Assembly: GCA_034509925.1 (NCBI GenBank)
Contig: CM067526.1
Location: forward strand, 10,521,629-10,585,628
Reading direction: 5' to 3'
From: Hirudinaria manillensis
Lineage: Eukaryota > Annelida > Clitellata > Hirudinida > Hirudinidae
DNA: 64,000 bases
In this document: piece by piece, positions 31,425 through 45,600 of the stretch
Numbering within the stretch: position 1 is the first letter of the stretch
Layout: every line of letters begins with the position of its first letter
The notes under the pieces: model-generated
Told to the model about the DNA's origin: nothing
Databases searched by the model: none
What the model saw: the letters and a program-made list of their open reading frames with translations, nothing else
Made by a program: the position numbers and the translations under genes

Positions 31425-32749
31425 GTGAGTGAACAATTTCATGGAGTGATTACATTTGTTACGAATTTACAGGGGCTGTTAAAAATAACCCAAACACTAC
31501 AACTGTCATTAAGCAATGTTTGGAATGGGAACTTAGTGGTTTGCAAATGCCTGTGATAGAGGAGCTGCCAGTTGAATGATAAAAGGACAACGAGATGATT
31601 GTAAATTACAACATATGGTAAATAGTTCTTTATCAATCATGTGGGATTCGTCTGGGTATTAAATGGATATTGTATGGGATCGGTTGGATGACGTGTGGGT
31701 TCGATTGGAAATCCCATGTGAGTACCACGCAGGTCCTATTTTCAAATCATCCAGGATTCCATTGAGCTTTCCATATGGGCTCTAAGTTTTGGACCAAGTG
31801 TGGCCCTTTTGAGACCCACTCGTGTACGTTAGGGATGGTTTCGGAAGTGGACAGAAAATTTTAATTGTATTCTTAAATAAACATTATATATGTTGTCAAG
31901 CCATGTATTGTAATTTCGGTTGGACTACATGTGTTATGAAGTGGGTTCTAGTGAATAACACGCGGGATTTCGGCTGAACTACCCTCGTTGGAAAAAGACG
32001 AACATTTAAATTTTTATTAAAATGATAAAATTTGAATTGATTAAAACAATCAAATTCCTTAATTTAATATAACAAAATAAAACACTTTAATTTACACAAT
32101 TATATATTTATTAGCATAGATACTCCGATTCTTTTCGATTTTTTGTTTCCTCTAGAAACGGTTTTGTATCAATTAAACAGCGTTAGTCTAAACAATCCGA
32201 AAATTAATCTAAGTTAATCTAAATCATGCAATCTAAGTTAATCTAGGTCATCTTACTCGATGAGTCGAACTAACAGACAAGTACTTTTAAATCAAACTAA
32301 GGGAGAACGTGAGACAAAGACAAATAATATCTCGACAAGGTGTTGATAAAACAATTGAGCAACATGACTGGAGAATGCACGGTTGTGAGCAAAACAAATG
32401 CGTTCCGCAGTTGTCATAGTGTTATACACACGTTTCGTTCTCAACGGTATGAACGCAATAGCCTGAGGATGGCTATAAGACGTCAGCAAGAAATTATTAT
32501 CGTTAAACAACCAACGCCAAACCTTTCTATAACAAGCGGATTTGGGGAATCAGGGTTTAATTAAGTAGAAATTTAATCAATGTCTAAATAAGAGCTATTG
32601 AAAATAAAAGGCATGTAAATATTTGAAAATTTATTATTTATAAAAATTTTAAATAACATCGATTTAAAGTTGTTGAAGATAATGTACTGATACTTTAATA
32701 GAAACCAGGCAGTGATTTTAGTAAATTTTGGGGTCAATTTCAGAAGATA
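31425..32749. other. Spacer, no firm gene
   Basis: Contains G-rich imperfect repeats of the type gtgggattcg/gtgtgggttcga at about 31638-31980, a short taatctaa-repeated patch at about 32205-32260, and from about 32589 the duplicated 5' flank of LRR copy 2. No exon is supported apart from the possible one at about 31473. Confidence 0.35.
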
Positions 32750-35612
32750 ATGGCCGTGGGAAAAGTTAAAACTATGCAAGATTGCTTGTTAGAACACATT
32801 GTCTTCAACTTTAAGGAAATCTTTTGTGACAGATTAGAAGGTTTGTTTTGTAGTAAGCAAAATGGAGAATAGACTTTGATTTGATGCATACACATTCGAC
32901 ATTTAATATTATTATTATTGTACTTTTTATTATGTTTATAATTGAATGAATATATGACACTGTTTGTCGATATGGGGAGGCCAAATTTTTATTTCATTCA
33001 AGTTTTTGTCTCCCGCCAAATCAGCCACAGTACACTCACGCATCTTCACCTCCAAGCTTTAGATAGCACAACTAAACTTTGAGACTGTCCTAGTTTATAT
33101 ATGCATCGACTAATTACTGATTTTTCGCAGATGTTCATGGTCCCAGAAAACAGTTACTCCCCATCTATTTATTTGAGAGAATCATTTACAAGAGTAAAGA
33201 AACAGGATGGTACATTAGAAGCAGTTATTTGCAACAAATGCTGGCTGTCCGAGATCTTCTCGCCTGGCAAAATGTTAACCTTCTTTTTTTAAGGAGGGAT
33301 GATGAATGTGCATATTTCATCTTTAACTTGTTGGACCAAATAACATACCCCCTTAAATCCTTTTCTATTAAAATACATAAACTCTCAGACGATCGCATGG
33401 CGTATCTTTATAAAATGGCGTCCACGATTGAAATTTTAGAAATAAGTTACACTGCAAGGTTAGATTTATACAGCTTGTTCATTTGGTCTCAAAAATAGTG
33501 TAGTAATAATAAATATTATATGTCTGTTTAAATTAAATTTTTCATATCACGTGTTTGAAATCCTTAATTTACAAGAGTAAAGAACCAGAATTCTATTTTA
33601 GAACTACGGAAAACTTTTTAAACGTTCCATTCCCAAGGCTCAAGAAATTATTTTTAAGAAGGAATCGATCTGATCCTCTCAGGCTCAACATTGAAACTCC
33701 TATATTAAACATAGACTTTTCTAGATTTTCTAGCACCTTGGAAGAGGTCAAGATAGAAAATGACTCCATCACTGATTCTACACTTAAGTCCTTAGCTAAT
33801 CTCACAAAACTTAGAGTTTTGTCGCTCTATTATGTGGCGGCAAATTACAACGAATTATTCCTTGACGTTTTGAACTCCATGAATCAATTGAAGTAAAACA
33901 TAAACGATTAATTATAAATTTAAACTGACTTAATTAATTACCATGTGGTCATGTTTTTAGAACATTAGACATATCCGCTTTAAGACCGTACGGTGTGACC
34001 ATAAGCAAAGATTTACAACTCAATTTGCCAACTGTGCTCTCCAAGATGTCCAAATTAGACAACTGTGACATATCATTCCAACAAATAATGACGTAAGCAT
34101 ATTCATCATTTTATTGATTTCCTAAGTTTTTTTCAATTTTTGTTTGTTTGACGAAGGAATGAATGCAGAAACAAAATTATGAAGTGCAAAAAGTGGAAAA
34201 GATTCGGGACAATCTTTGGGCATTTATGGACCAATTATGATGGGCCATTATTAACTCAAAAAAAAATGGACGAAGTGAAATCGTCTATTGGTCAGGTTAG
34301 AAAACGCATCGTTTTTCCATGGTGCCACGACTACACAAATTTTTACGATACTATGAAGAAATTCAATTGTAATTGTTTCATTTTTTATAGATTTATTGTA
34401 GGAGTGGAGATTCGTTGCTGCCAACGTATGAGACTTATGTTCGCAACGTAATACGGGAAACGGATTTTATAAGAGACGTTCGCAAACTCTCGTATCTATT
34501 ACCCGCTCAACAAATTCCGAGGCTTGAAAATGTAAGATAATAAATTGGAACGGATGAGACAACATAATATTTTATACATCTCATCTAATTATTAAAAAAT
34601 AAACAGTATGATGTTGGATCAAGGCTTACGGATGAACATTACCTATAATAATTTAATTATGCATTGACGACTTTTAATTAGAGAGCAATATTAATATGAT
34701 TTAAAATATTTCCAGTGCTTGTTGGAATCATTTTCACGTTACAGTTACAGTTACAGATATGCGTATGTTAATTAGTAAATATTTACAGCGAATGTATAAT
34801 AAATAAATTACGTAATAATACAATATCATACTTGACAGCATGGTTTTGGAATATCTAGATTGTGGTCATTGTTCAAAGGATTTTGTTACGTAAGTTAAAA
34901 TGATAGGTTTATATCGATTAATTTTTATCTTTATTTAAATAGTTTAAAGATTAAAAATATCTAAGTATTATTAGTTTTAAAAATTTAAAGATAACTTTAA
35001 ACATTTGTACCAGGAAGTTATTACGTATCGCCTTAAGTCGGCACGAGTACGGGGAATTGAAATACGTAGGAATTTAATAATTTAATAATTTTCACCTGAA
35101 TGTTGTTCTGATGAATTACAACGTATTTTCAGGCAAGGGTCAATCATGAACCTCCTCTTGATTACGTTGTTAGTTGTCTACCCATAAAAGTTTTAAAACT
35201 GGTATGAACTTTAAGAAACACTTAATAATTATCGATAAATTTTTAGATCTTACGACCACGTGTGGCACGTATTTTGTGGGATTTCATCAAAAACAATTTA
35301 AACGAAAGCTTAAGTAGAAAAATACTAACCATTCTTTTCATATATTCGCAAACACTTCTAAAACGTGAAATGAATGAATGTGGTATAGAGGAAGTAAGTG
35401 GAATTTTTAAAATAATGCATTCATTTTAATTTGTCTACATATTCCATTAATTTTCTTGAATTAAATAGATATGCGATGAAAAAAGGAAAAATGACGTGAT
35501 AGATGAAGATGCCTTAATTGCGATGAGGAAGCTATTGGAACACATTGCCAGCAAGTATTCGAAGCCGATTAAATCCACCGACAATCATTCTGAAATACTT
35601 CCACTTGACTAG
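32750..35612 (+). CDS. Leucine-rich-repeat protein, tandem copy 2, apparently intact (ZYG11/FBXL-like)
   Basis: Twelve exons in phase give 543 residues: 32750-32840, 33131-33458, 33602-33892, 33961-34092, 34157-34295, 34391-34531, 34716-34762, 34839-34889, 35014-35065, 35133-35201, 35247-35393 and 35469-35612. The start MAVGKVKTMQDCLLEHIVFN leads into RKQLLPIYLFERI, an L-x3-h…LLP-x2-L arrangement seen at the head of LRR substrate adaptors such as ZYG11 (a Cullin-2 partner). Exons 2-4 carry divergent LRRs (STLEEVKIENDSITDSTLKS, LTKLRVLSL, QLKTLDISAL). Exons 6-12 look alpha-helical (ILRPRVARILWDFIKNNLNE, QTLLKREMNECGIEE), like the ARM-type C-terminus of ZYG11. The ZYG11 link is by layout only. 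AATAAA is at 35660-35665. The duplication unit is about 3.1 kb, offset 4.9 kb from copy 1. Confidence 0.75.
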
Positions 35613-36042
35613 GTATATGTTAAGTAAATGTCGGAATGGCGTTAGATGAGTTTAGGCTAAATAAAGGCGTTTTATACATTCAAAGACCGTTTACGTGTTC
35701 TGTTATCTTTGCTTAGACTTTACATTGTACATTATGTCAGTAGTATTTCTAAAAAAATCTTTTTTAATAAACAGTTGGATTTAAGAATGTCTCGATGAAA
35801 AGGTTCATTGGAGTTATTTCTTTTGATAGTTTAATCTAGTAAAAGTCCATTGCAGAAGTTTTTTTTGCATTCAGAATATCACGGTGGAGTCGCAAATTTT
35901 TAGATATCGCACCGCAATGTGGGTTTGTTGAGAATGCCGACAATCATGCGATTTGAAAACCCTACGTGTTCGATACTGATTGATTTTTTGGCTTCTATTT
36001 CACGGTCAAATTATTGAATTCAGCTCAGCCATCAACTCATAG

Positions 36043-36345
36043 ATGACCATATTAACGTCTTTCTGGTTGACTTATTACCATTGGAACCTGATATGATGTG
36101 TCTCGGCAACGTAGCCACATGCTATTGGTTTAAAAAGAGCACATTGAAAAAGTTGAACTATTTAAATTTACGAACCGCCCTGACCGACATTATTATCCCG
36201 AGTAATTTCATTAATCGTAGTGAATATTTAAATAAATCAATCCCAACTCAGATATCTTGATTTGTTTTGTTGCATTTGTGATTTAGGGGGAGTTGGAAAA
36301 GGAGCCTGGCATAGCCTGTTTCTTGGCGGCCAATATAGAAATAGT
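36043..36345 (+). CDS. Orphan LRR-like exon plus possible following exon
   Basis: An interval at 36043-36216, with acceptor catag and donor GTAGTG, encodes DDHINVFLVDLLPLEPDMMC and STLKKLNYLNLRTALTDIII, a typical LRR consensus with an LLPL lead-in. A second interval from 36287, after a pyrimidine-rich acceptor, to a donor at about 36347 may follow. It is not a direct copy of exons in the LRR pair just upstream. It may be a fragment of another LRR gene of the same class. Confidence 0.35.
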
Positions 36346-36568
36346 TTTTATGGTAATTGTTATCGCCACAACTCTTTACAGAAGTTAAACAAAGTACCAA
36401 AAATAGTTAAAATACAAACAATTCATTGCCTATGAAAATATTAGTCTATTCGCGACAACTTTTAAGACAACTAGCTAAACTAAAATAAATAGCCTGAGTT
36501 CATCGACGACTGGATAAGGACTATCGCGACCTTTGAACTTCATCCGTGGCCACGTGCTGTATTGAAGC

Positions 36569-38019
36569 ATGTTGTCGAAATGTCTGAAGGTCCTGATCAT
36601 GGGAGCTCCGGGTTCTGGGAAGGGAACGATTTCAAAGAGGATTGTTAAAGATTTTAAACTCTATTTCGTTTCGAGTGGCGACCTTCTGCGACAAGAAATT
36701 TCGTCACGAAGCGGTAGAAAAATTAGAAAAACTCGATTTTCTTTGCGAATTGATTTTTGCATAAAAGTTTTATTACTTTTAGAAGTAGGAATCGCTTGCG
36801 AAAACTTTATTAGGAGAGGAGAGCTGGTTTCAGATGAAATACTTGATGATATTCTGTTCAAAGTATTAGATGCGCACTCAGTAGAAGGATGGCTGCTGGA
36901 TGGTACTTTATAACGTTTACAGCAGGAATGATAATCAAGTTTGAAAGTTTGAGTTTGGTTATATTTTTTTTATTAAGGTTATCCAAGAAAAATATCCCAA
37001 GCTTTAACACTTTATGAGAGATCTTTCATACCTGATCTGGTCTTAGACTTGCAAGTGCCTTACACTGAAATTATAAATCGACTGAAGGATAGGTGGGTGC
37101 ACCAATCAAGTGGCAGAATTTATAATCTTCAATACAACAAACCAATGATTGAGGTATTCAATTGTGAGACAAAACATCTCTAATACATTTTTCTTATCAA
37201 TTGCATGGCATTTCAAAAGAGCAGACATTGTTAAGCTTCTTTATGCATTGATAATGTTTGAAATTTTAAATTCAGTTTTTTCTGACTTTTTTTTCAGACT
37301 AAATTTAGGTTTTGTGGTTTTGCGTGTGGGTGATGGGATCTTTAACCTGAATTGTACTTTGTGACCATTTGCCTTTGAGCTTTTATATATATCTACTGAT
37401 CTATTGTTCTTTTATAATTCCTGTTCTACAATATAGTACCATTTAAAATGCATTTGAAGTTAAAGCTGTGTAATTATGACTAATCTTGTCTTTAATTTGT
37501 TTAAGGGCAGGGATGACATAACAGGTGAACCACTCATTCAAAGGGATGATGACCATCCAGACACAATCCTTGCAAGACTAAATGACTATAAGAGGACCAC
37601 TATGCCTGTCCTGGACTTTTTCAGGTTATTAATGCAATCGATAATCTGTAGAATCATTGTAATCTGGAGAATTAGATTTATGTCTATGTATTGTTAACAT
37701 CATTCTCCTTATGTAATAATTAGTAATCATTAAGGATTGTAAATTAATAAGTTGCCCTTAAAAGTGTTTTTAAATACTATTTTTTTACAAAACTTTTGCT
37801 TATAATATTGACATTAACATTTGTCATTATATAGATCATTATAGTGACTGACATTCATTATAGTGAGAGACAATCTATTTAACATACGCCAAATTTCTAC
37901 ATTTAAGGAACAAAGGGAAATTAGTGACTTTTCACGGCACAGAATCTGATATCATTTGGCCTGACGTAAAAAAATACTTGATGGATTTCACAACAAAAAA
38001 GGTTTTAAGACAGCTTTAG
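36569..38019 (+). CDS. AK3: GTP:AMP phosphotransferase, mitochondrial adenylate kinase 3
   Basis: Five exons in phase: 36569-36713, 36783-36902, 36978-37153, 37506-37624 and 37908-38019 (223 residues, the usual length). Exon 1 has the P-loop MGAPGSGKGT and the AMP-site SSGDLLR. Exon 2 ends WLLDG, continued as YPR in exon 3 (the DG-F/Y-PR motif). The LID region reads DRWVHQSSGRIYN, then GRDDITGEPLIQRDDDHPDT, with AK3-type residues. Exon 5 ends with LVTFHGTESDIIWPDVKKYL, matching the AK3 C-terminus. AK3 moves phosphate between GTP and AMP in the mitochondrial matrix and recycles GDP from the citric acid cycle. The N-terminus (MLSKCLKVLIMG) is short, as in vertebrate AK3, which is imported without a long cleaved peptide. 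AK4 is an alternative within the same subgroup. Confidence 0.9.
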
Positions 38020-39669
38020 GGAGTCTTCTAAGGAGCTCTGTGCACTTTCAAGCATAATAAACTTCAATCATTTTATAATATTAAGATGAATTGCATAAAT
38101 TGTTTTTAATCAGGTCTATTTGTATTTTCTTGGTGTTTCTTTAGTAATCCTACAAAATTAATGGATCGACATACATCACTGATTTTATTCCTGGGCACAT
38201 GTTTTTGTTCTTGTTTTGAAAATTTAATACTGCAACCATTCATGTATGTATTGCCAGCATTAATAGTGCTGTTCATTTTTAAGCACAAAGGTTGCAAAAC
38301 ACAAAACTTAATTTGATTTAAAAATTTATTTTCTATGCACATTGCCATTTTAATTTTTGTGTTTTTTCAGGTTTATTAGAAATTTTAAGTTGACCAATTT
38401 TGTAAAAAAAAAATAATATATATTTTGTTTATCAGGGAATTATTTTCTAATGACATTCTAATTTGCTAATGAAACGTATGAAACAGAATGGCTGGGACTT
38501 TAAAATTGGTTAAGATGGGAGAAGGGGACAAATATTGATTGGAAGGGTAATAACTGAACCATTACTTGATGAAGATGGAACAAAATTGCAGAGCCAAAGA
38601 GAAACGAGTACACCTTTACACTCAAGTCTAAACTGGCTTGATCCCTGTATTCAGCAATTTATTGTCTTAATTTACAGAGCATTTATATGCACTTTCAACT
38701 CTGACATGGATTTTTGTGAAAGATACAAAGATATCCATTATAATGTTATAACCCTTTCAGACAATTTTGGATCTGGAAATAGGTTCTTATGATAAACTGA
38801 AATCTCTACCTAAAAAAGGGATAACAGCAGGCTTATAAGTTTACATATATATGTGATTAACCTGCAAAAAATGACTGAGATTCAACTGGGCAACCTACGA
38901 AGGGCTATTACAAAACACGGGCTCGAATTTAATACTCCACCCTGAAGTAGCCAGGGCAAACTCCAGAGAGCTAGATGGCCATACCACTCAGCAGATTCCA
39001 ATGTTCCAGTCCAGCCTGTCGTACTTATTTATCTGCCCCAATGCAGCACCTGCCTAGTAACAGCAGGTATTCCGACCCATTGTGCATTTTCAAAATGCTG
39101 AAAAAGCTTAAAAGCAAAAAAGGCTGCCAACTCCTAATGTAATAAGGCAGCAACGTATTCACAATTACAATATTTTTCGAGTTTAAATGAACATAAATCG
39201 ATTTTTTATTTATTTGCACAAGACAACTTCCCTCAACACAAATGTCACAGATCAAGTAAAAGCATAAATATAGCCTCAAAAATCAGTCTTTTAAGTCCAT
39301 GGCATTTGTATCACCAAATCACATAACACACACGCACACACGCATTTCATATAAAAGTTAATTCTAGAAATGGCTGCCTCTTCAGGTATGCTCCGACATA
39401 CAGTAGCTCCAAAGTCTACAATCATACATCTCGACCGTCATAGAGTGTGAACGCATAAATTTTTCCAGAAACAAAATCCAGCACAGCTTTAAGATATAGA
39501 AATAAATCTCTTTTTTTTCAAAACTAGTTTTATGAAAATATTTTTTACAGACCGTAGACAAAAAATTGTTAAAGATGTTTATGTAAATCTTTAACTATAT
39601 GTCAGTGACATGAAAAACAGAAGCCAAGCAGAGTAATATTCATCATCAGATTAACTTGAATAAGTTAAG
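38020..39669. other. Convergent intergenic region, no gene seen
   Basis: Lies between the AK3 stop and the USP24 stop and should hold both 3' UTRs. Plus-strand frames such as the one at 38535-38792 have no splice context or recognisable motif. A short AC-rich patch is at about 39325-39350. Confidence 0.4.
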
Positions 39670-42600
39670 TCAGAAGAGGTCATCCAAACTGCCCCCAGAA
39701 GGGAGTTCATTGAGGAAATTGGATGAAGTGTTCTCCCTATGGGCACTTTGAGCCAGACTGGTTGCTGCCTGGTCGTCGTCATCCCGCCTTGATAACCTCA
39801 CTGCTGAAGTTGATGAGGGATTGCTATCATCATCCATACTACAGTCTGGGAATTCTTGTTGATAAATCTCTGTGAGGAGAGCTGTGGCACCAGCCAGAGT
39901 GTCCTGGATATAAGATATGACCGTGACGGTGTCAGCATATGGTCTTCAATTTAGTTCAGTTTGTAGTTGAGGAGATATAAAATTTAAACGAACAAACAAA
40001 CAAACAAACAAACATGTTTGAAAGTTTGGAAAAAATGCAGACCTGAGCACTGATTGTCCTCTGGAACGAGTGACTGACAGTTTCCTCATTTGACACATTC
40101 GTATGGACACTCCAGCAGTTCTCAGACATCTTAACAACAGTGGAAGATACTTATTAATCATTGATTTTTAAATTGATCTGAATTTGAGTCAATCAGTTCC
40201 AGCATCCTTTCTAAACCCATTTACCAGATCACCTCCCCCTAATCACCCAATCACCTGCTCCTAATCACCAAGTCCAACATACCTTGCTTTCAAGCCATCT
40301 GACAGCCCAAGCCCACTGACTTGAAACTGTCAGTAGGTACTCTTTGGCCAATACACAAGAGCTTGAGAGATTGACGAGGAATTTTATAAAGTGGTAAGAC
40401 CTTTTGCTGTCCGAAATGCTGTGATGTTGTCGTATTAAGGCTGGAATAAATGAAATTTTAATAATAAAGATGCTTTTTTTTTATTAAAACACAAACTAAC
40501 ATTTATTTGCAACATCATATCTTGGAAGGAACGTAATATTACTTAACATTCAATAGCTTCTAACTCGTAACCAAGTTATTTGTATGACTCGCAACGACTC
40601 ACCAAGCAAACCCCTGTTAGAATGAAGCTTGTCATCGCTGACCTCCTCCATAATGAAAATCAATCTTTCGTGCTGAATGTCGTCCGGAAGAAGCTTTGTT
40701 GGTCGAATAAATTAAGATTGAGTTACTAGTAGGAATAAGTGCAATACCAATTAAATTAACTTTCTAAGATCTTTTAACTTTCAAGGATGTCGGATTTAAA
40801 ATTAAAACCACAAATTAAATACGTTATGAAATTTGTGTCAAATATCTGAATTTATCTGCTTAAAATATTTGATCAAATTTCCTAAGTGATTTTTAGACTC
40901 GAAATTTAGTACGAGATAGCCAAAATTACTTTTGAAACCAACCAGCATTTGGAGCAGTGCTCGGAAGATGTGCTTCAATTCGTTTGATGGAGCGGTGACG
41001 CATTGGAACTGTGAAATTCGTTTATTTTTAAATTCATTTTAATCAATTAAAATGTTTATTTACTTCAAAAAGTTTTGGAAAATGGATAACATCTGACATG
41101 AATGAAATCTTTATCACTACTCTAGCAAGCCTTTCAGCACTTATTTTCACAATGCAAATGACTACTTTGTTTCAGAAAACTCAGACTCATTCTCAATCTC
41201 TGCTCAATCACTTGCTCTAATTATAGAGTAATTAACTAATTAACTAAGGAATCAAGATGAGATGTTCAAAAAGAAAAGAGTGATTTTCAAGATTTCATAA
41301 AAACTAACAAATATTTTGGTGAGGACGTGGAAAGAGAAACTTTTGTTGTTGAAGGAACAGTGGCAAAGCATGTCGAGAATGTACTCGATGCCACTCGTCA
41401 CTTCTCTCAGGGCCATGACGACCTAAAAAAGTTATTTATTTATTGATTTATTTATTTATTTAGTTAACCAATGTCCGACATCAGATAACGACCGACCAAA
41501 CGACCCGAATTGAAACCGACCTCTTGGAGGTAGCGAGCAGAGGAGTCTCCAAAGACGAAGGAGGCCATGTCTGTGTCCATTGTTGAACAGAAGGATTCAT
41601 TGACCATGGCTGTAGAATAAGATGCAGCAGACGCCAACCCCGAGACTGTTCATGAAGACATTAAAATATACAGAATTTAAAAAGACAAATAAATGGCTGT
41701 ATTAGCTTTTGTACACTTTTGCTTTAAAAAATGTCACTGTCATTGATTTGCTTGGGCAAATAATAATAAAAAACTTAATAACCAAAAACTAACCCTGAGA
41801 TTTAGGGCCGTGAGTTCTGAACGGGAAGACATCAGAATGAATGACGAGGACTGCAAGTGTAGAGTGGAGAAGTCCAAAATCTTTTGACTGAAGAGGTCCC
41901 CATCTTCTGCTGGTCACCTGTGCTCACCAACAATAACAATAATACAATGAAAACCTGCCTAGGAACAACTAGATCTTGCACAAATTATTATATTTATAAT
42001 AGTGTCCCTATGGGCAGGTTGTTCTTTTTATCAGGCGTCTAAAATTAAACTAAAGTAAAAATCAGTTCCCAGAAAAAACAGCCTTTAGGACAGGTTTTAC
42101 CATGTTTGCAGTTGCCCTAATTCACAGGTATTACTATAGTTAGAAAAATAAGTTAGTGAATCAGCAGTTCGAAGTGGATTTGTAATTTATTTATGCAATC
42201 AACATTTTTAATTGAATTAAGTAGGATTTCTCAGGATGAAAACGAGTTAATTGGAAATGGAAAATATATTTGGAGCATTCCAACGTCAATCGATCACCGA
42301 AATCGTGCCTCTCACAGGGAGTCTGGTTCAAAGTTCACAAGTTCAAAGCAATGATTACAAACCTGATCTCCGAGGTTCGAAGGGCCCAATAAAAACTCCA
42401 TGAGTTTCATGAAAGTTTTTTTACTCAGGAGGTGATGGAAAGAATGAAAATTCTGAAAATAATGATTTTAAACGAACATGTAGTGACAATAATTTTCACA
42501 ACTTCAAGTGTTAACTGTAACTCACCAGTTTGGCATATTTGAAAAGAACTTGGAAGTATTCGTGACTTTGTCTGAAATTGACTGAAACATCTTTATTCAA

Positions 42601-45600
42601 AAAGAAGACTAGACTCTCTATTATCCTGTTGAAGTTGTCACCATTATTCTGAAAGACAAGAATTGATTAGAATTTTTGCATTTTATCGATTAATCACAGA
42701 AATCATCGTTTTAATCATTTTAATTGTTTTAATCGGTTACTGACGTCTCTTGACGAAGCTGTTTCGTATCTGTAGAAACAAGTCACGACGGCTTCGAGAT
42801 ATCTCCCGAACGACGATCGGATTTCTTTTGAAGGACACTCCAACAGGTACAACCTGATGTCGTTTTAAACAAAATTTTCAATTTTTTTTTATATGCGACT
42901 GAACAACTCAGTTGAACTCAACTCAACAGAAATTTGTTTTAAGCCTACGTTGAAAAGGTACGATGTTATAAGAAAGAAATGGTTTGTAATGAATTTATAA
43001 TCAATTTAATCACATAATTTTCATAAATTACTATTATTCAATTTTGGCAAGTTTTTTTTTAATGCTTACTTGATGAGGTCAAGGTCAGTGCTTAAAACTT
43101 CAATCATCAGTCTGCACGTTTCTTCTGACTGGTTGATAATTTGTATCAAAGTACTCTCCCAACGAATCATGTCGGTCCTTAAAAGTGGCATAAAAGCATT
43201 TTCAGATACTTTTTTTTTACTATTAAATAACTATTAATTATTAATTATGCTTAAATTAAATAAATAATTATGATTAAAAAATTCAGAAATGCCATTGAAT
43301 TATGATTCTGAGATCAATAATGTGGCTCCATTAAATAGTTAATTAATAACTTTAATCGTAGCTAGTAAATCCTGTTTTCATGCAAACTCCAATCTGATCT
43401 CAAATCTCACAAGTTTTCTGATCATTGAATTCATGATTATGGCTCTGCATTTTGTACATCTAATTAATTGATAAATTAATAATAATAATATGTCATTTAT
43501 AAAGTGGCGTGAACGTGAGCTACAAAAAAGAAACCTTAGTTTGAAGTTAGTCCTATAGTAAGTATTGAACAGAAAGTTGCAGGCTAGCTTCAGAGAAAGT
43601 ACGTTGAGTTCACTTTTGTCTGCAGAGTTTGCATACTGGAAAGATAAAGAAGACAAATCAATGAAACTCAATGCAAACGTGAATCAAACATAAAGCCACG
43701 ATCTTTACCAAGTTGGCAGAAGCAAGTCTCTGGATGAAATTGAAATACTGGGACTCAAAAATATTTCTGTTTTTCACAAACTCGAGGTTCTCAGCTTGAA
43801 CCACCTGCTGCACCCTGGTGGGCATTTTGCTTCCAAACAAACCCCTCTTCTCGCCCTTGTGAACCAAATCTGTCAGTTGCTTGAGACTGTCTTGTCGACG
43901 ACATAACCTGTCGAGAAGTCACGAGACCGACGTGAATTAAATTAATAAATTAACATAAATTAATAAATTAAAGGGATGCAGATAATAAACTCTAGGAATA
44001 AAAAAAAGCATAACCTAGCTATAATAACATATGAATCTTCAAATAGTGAATTCAAACATCAAACATAGTGAATGCATAGCTGATTTTGGTTAACATTTGC
44101 TATTATTAATATTTATACTAATAAATAAATAAATAAATAATGCATGGTTTGGCACCTCTAGTTATTAATATTTATACTGATACCAACACTGATTTGTCAG
44201 AAACCGTCTTATAAGCAATACTGGATACTTTGCTCTTTTTTGCAGATACTGGTGTTTTGACATCCTCAACTTTTTCATAGAACAGCAAATAAGCATTCCA
44301 ATATCTTTGCCTTTCTTCTGGAAACTGATAAGAAGCTGAAATATAAGAATTAAACACAAGTAAAGTAAACACCATTTACTGACATTTATTTATTAATTGA
44401 TTGATCAATAAATTATGTCAAACTCACAGCTATCAGAAGCCTTGGATTTATATTTTCCACCAAAACATTCAGATTCCAGGTTAGCTTCGTTCATGTCAAA
44501 CTCTTCCACGGTGGTGTCATTGAATTTGAACCATTTTCCTTTGTTGGAATTTGTGGTATAACTTCCTCTGAAAGGAATTAAATGCAATTACTTACAAATT
44601 AGTAAGTATAACTTAGTTAGCTAATTAGTTAGTATTAGTTATTACAAGAGATAATATTGCAACAGTCTTTCTACATAGAAACCCCCCCCCCCCCCAAAAA
44701 AAAAACTGCAAAGCAAAAGCTTAAAATGATGACCTCCTTTCCCTGATGAAGGAATAATAATGTCCTGCATTGGCCTGTCCACTATGCACAACAACTCCCA
44801 CCAATTCGTAGTTGACGCGACTAGTCGGACGACAAAAGGACGTGTTTACGTTCCTCAGAAGAGGCCTCTTTTGAGTCGAATTCGTCTCCGCGGGCTCCAG
44901 TTCCATCTCCATGGTCGGATCGTCGGAAGAGGAACAATCCTCTTCCGAAGTGAATTTCACAGGAGTCGCTTGGCTGTCGGAATCGCTGCCTTCTTCCATC
45001 TGGAGTTGTTCTTCTCTCCAAGCCATTCCTTCTGCTGTGTATGGTTCCATGTCCAGCACTAATGGGAACTGATAAACATTTTCATCATAAAAGTTTGATG
45101 ACTAATAAAGTATAATATTTAATTAAAGCTAGTAACATTTCTTGATATTCGTTGGTACAAATTTGATGAACAAATCTCGACTAGAACAACAAACCTTGAA
45201 GTGATCATCAAACTTAATGGCTCGATTGGCTTCCCAGTCATAGTCAAATCTTTTCAACTGAATACACAAAACTGGGGGAAGCAGTTTCACACAAAGTCTC
45301 TTTGTGGTGTCTCTCTGAAGTTTTAAAAATGATTAAATTTCAATATGTTCAAGTTAATTGTTAATATATTTTCAGGCTCAAATCACATGATAATGAATGA
45401 AGAGCAGCAAATTTAGTTGAAAATATGCTCCAAGTTTCATAAAAATTTATGCTACCAACATTTCACACTATTTTTAACCAGTGACTAATTCATTCTAATT
45501 GTTTTTAAGATAACAAAGGTGCAAATGAAAAAACCTTTATGCCGCATTTCTCACAGTTGTAGGCGTTATCTCCATCTAAGATTTCCCCCTTCACAAACTG

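Noticed and set aside
44760-45062. Plus-strand 100-residue frame
   Set aside because: Antisense of the USP24 His-box exon.
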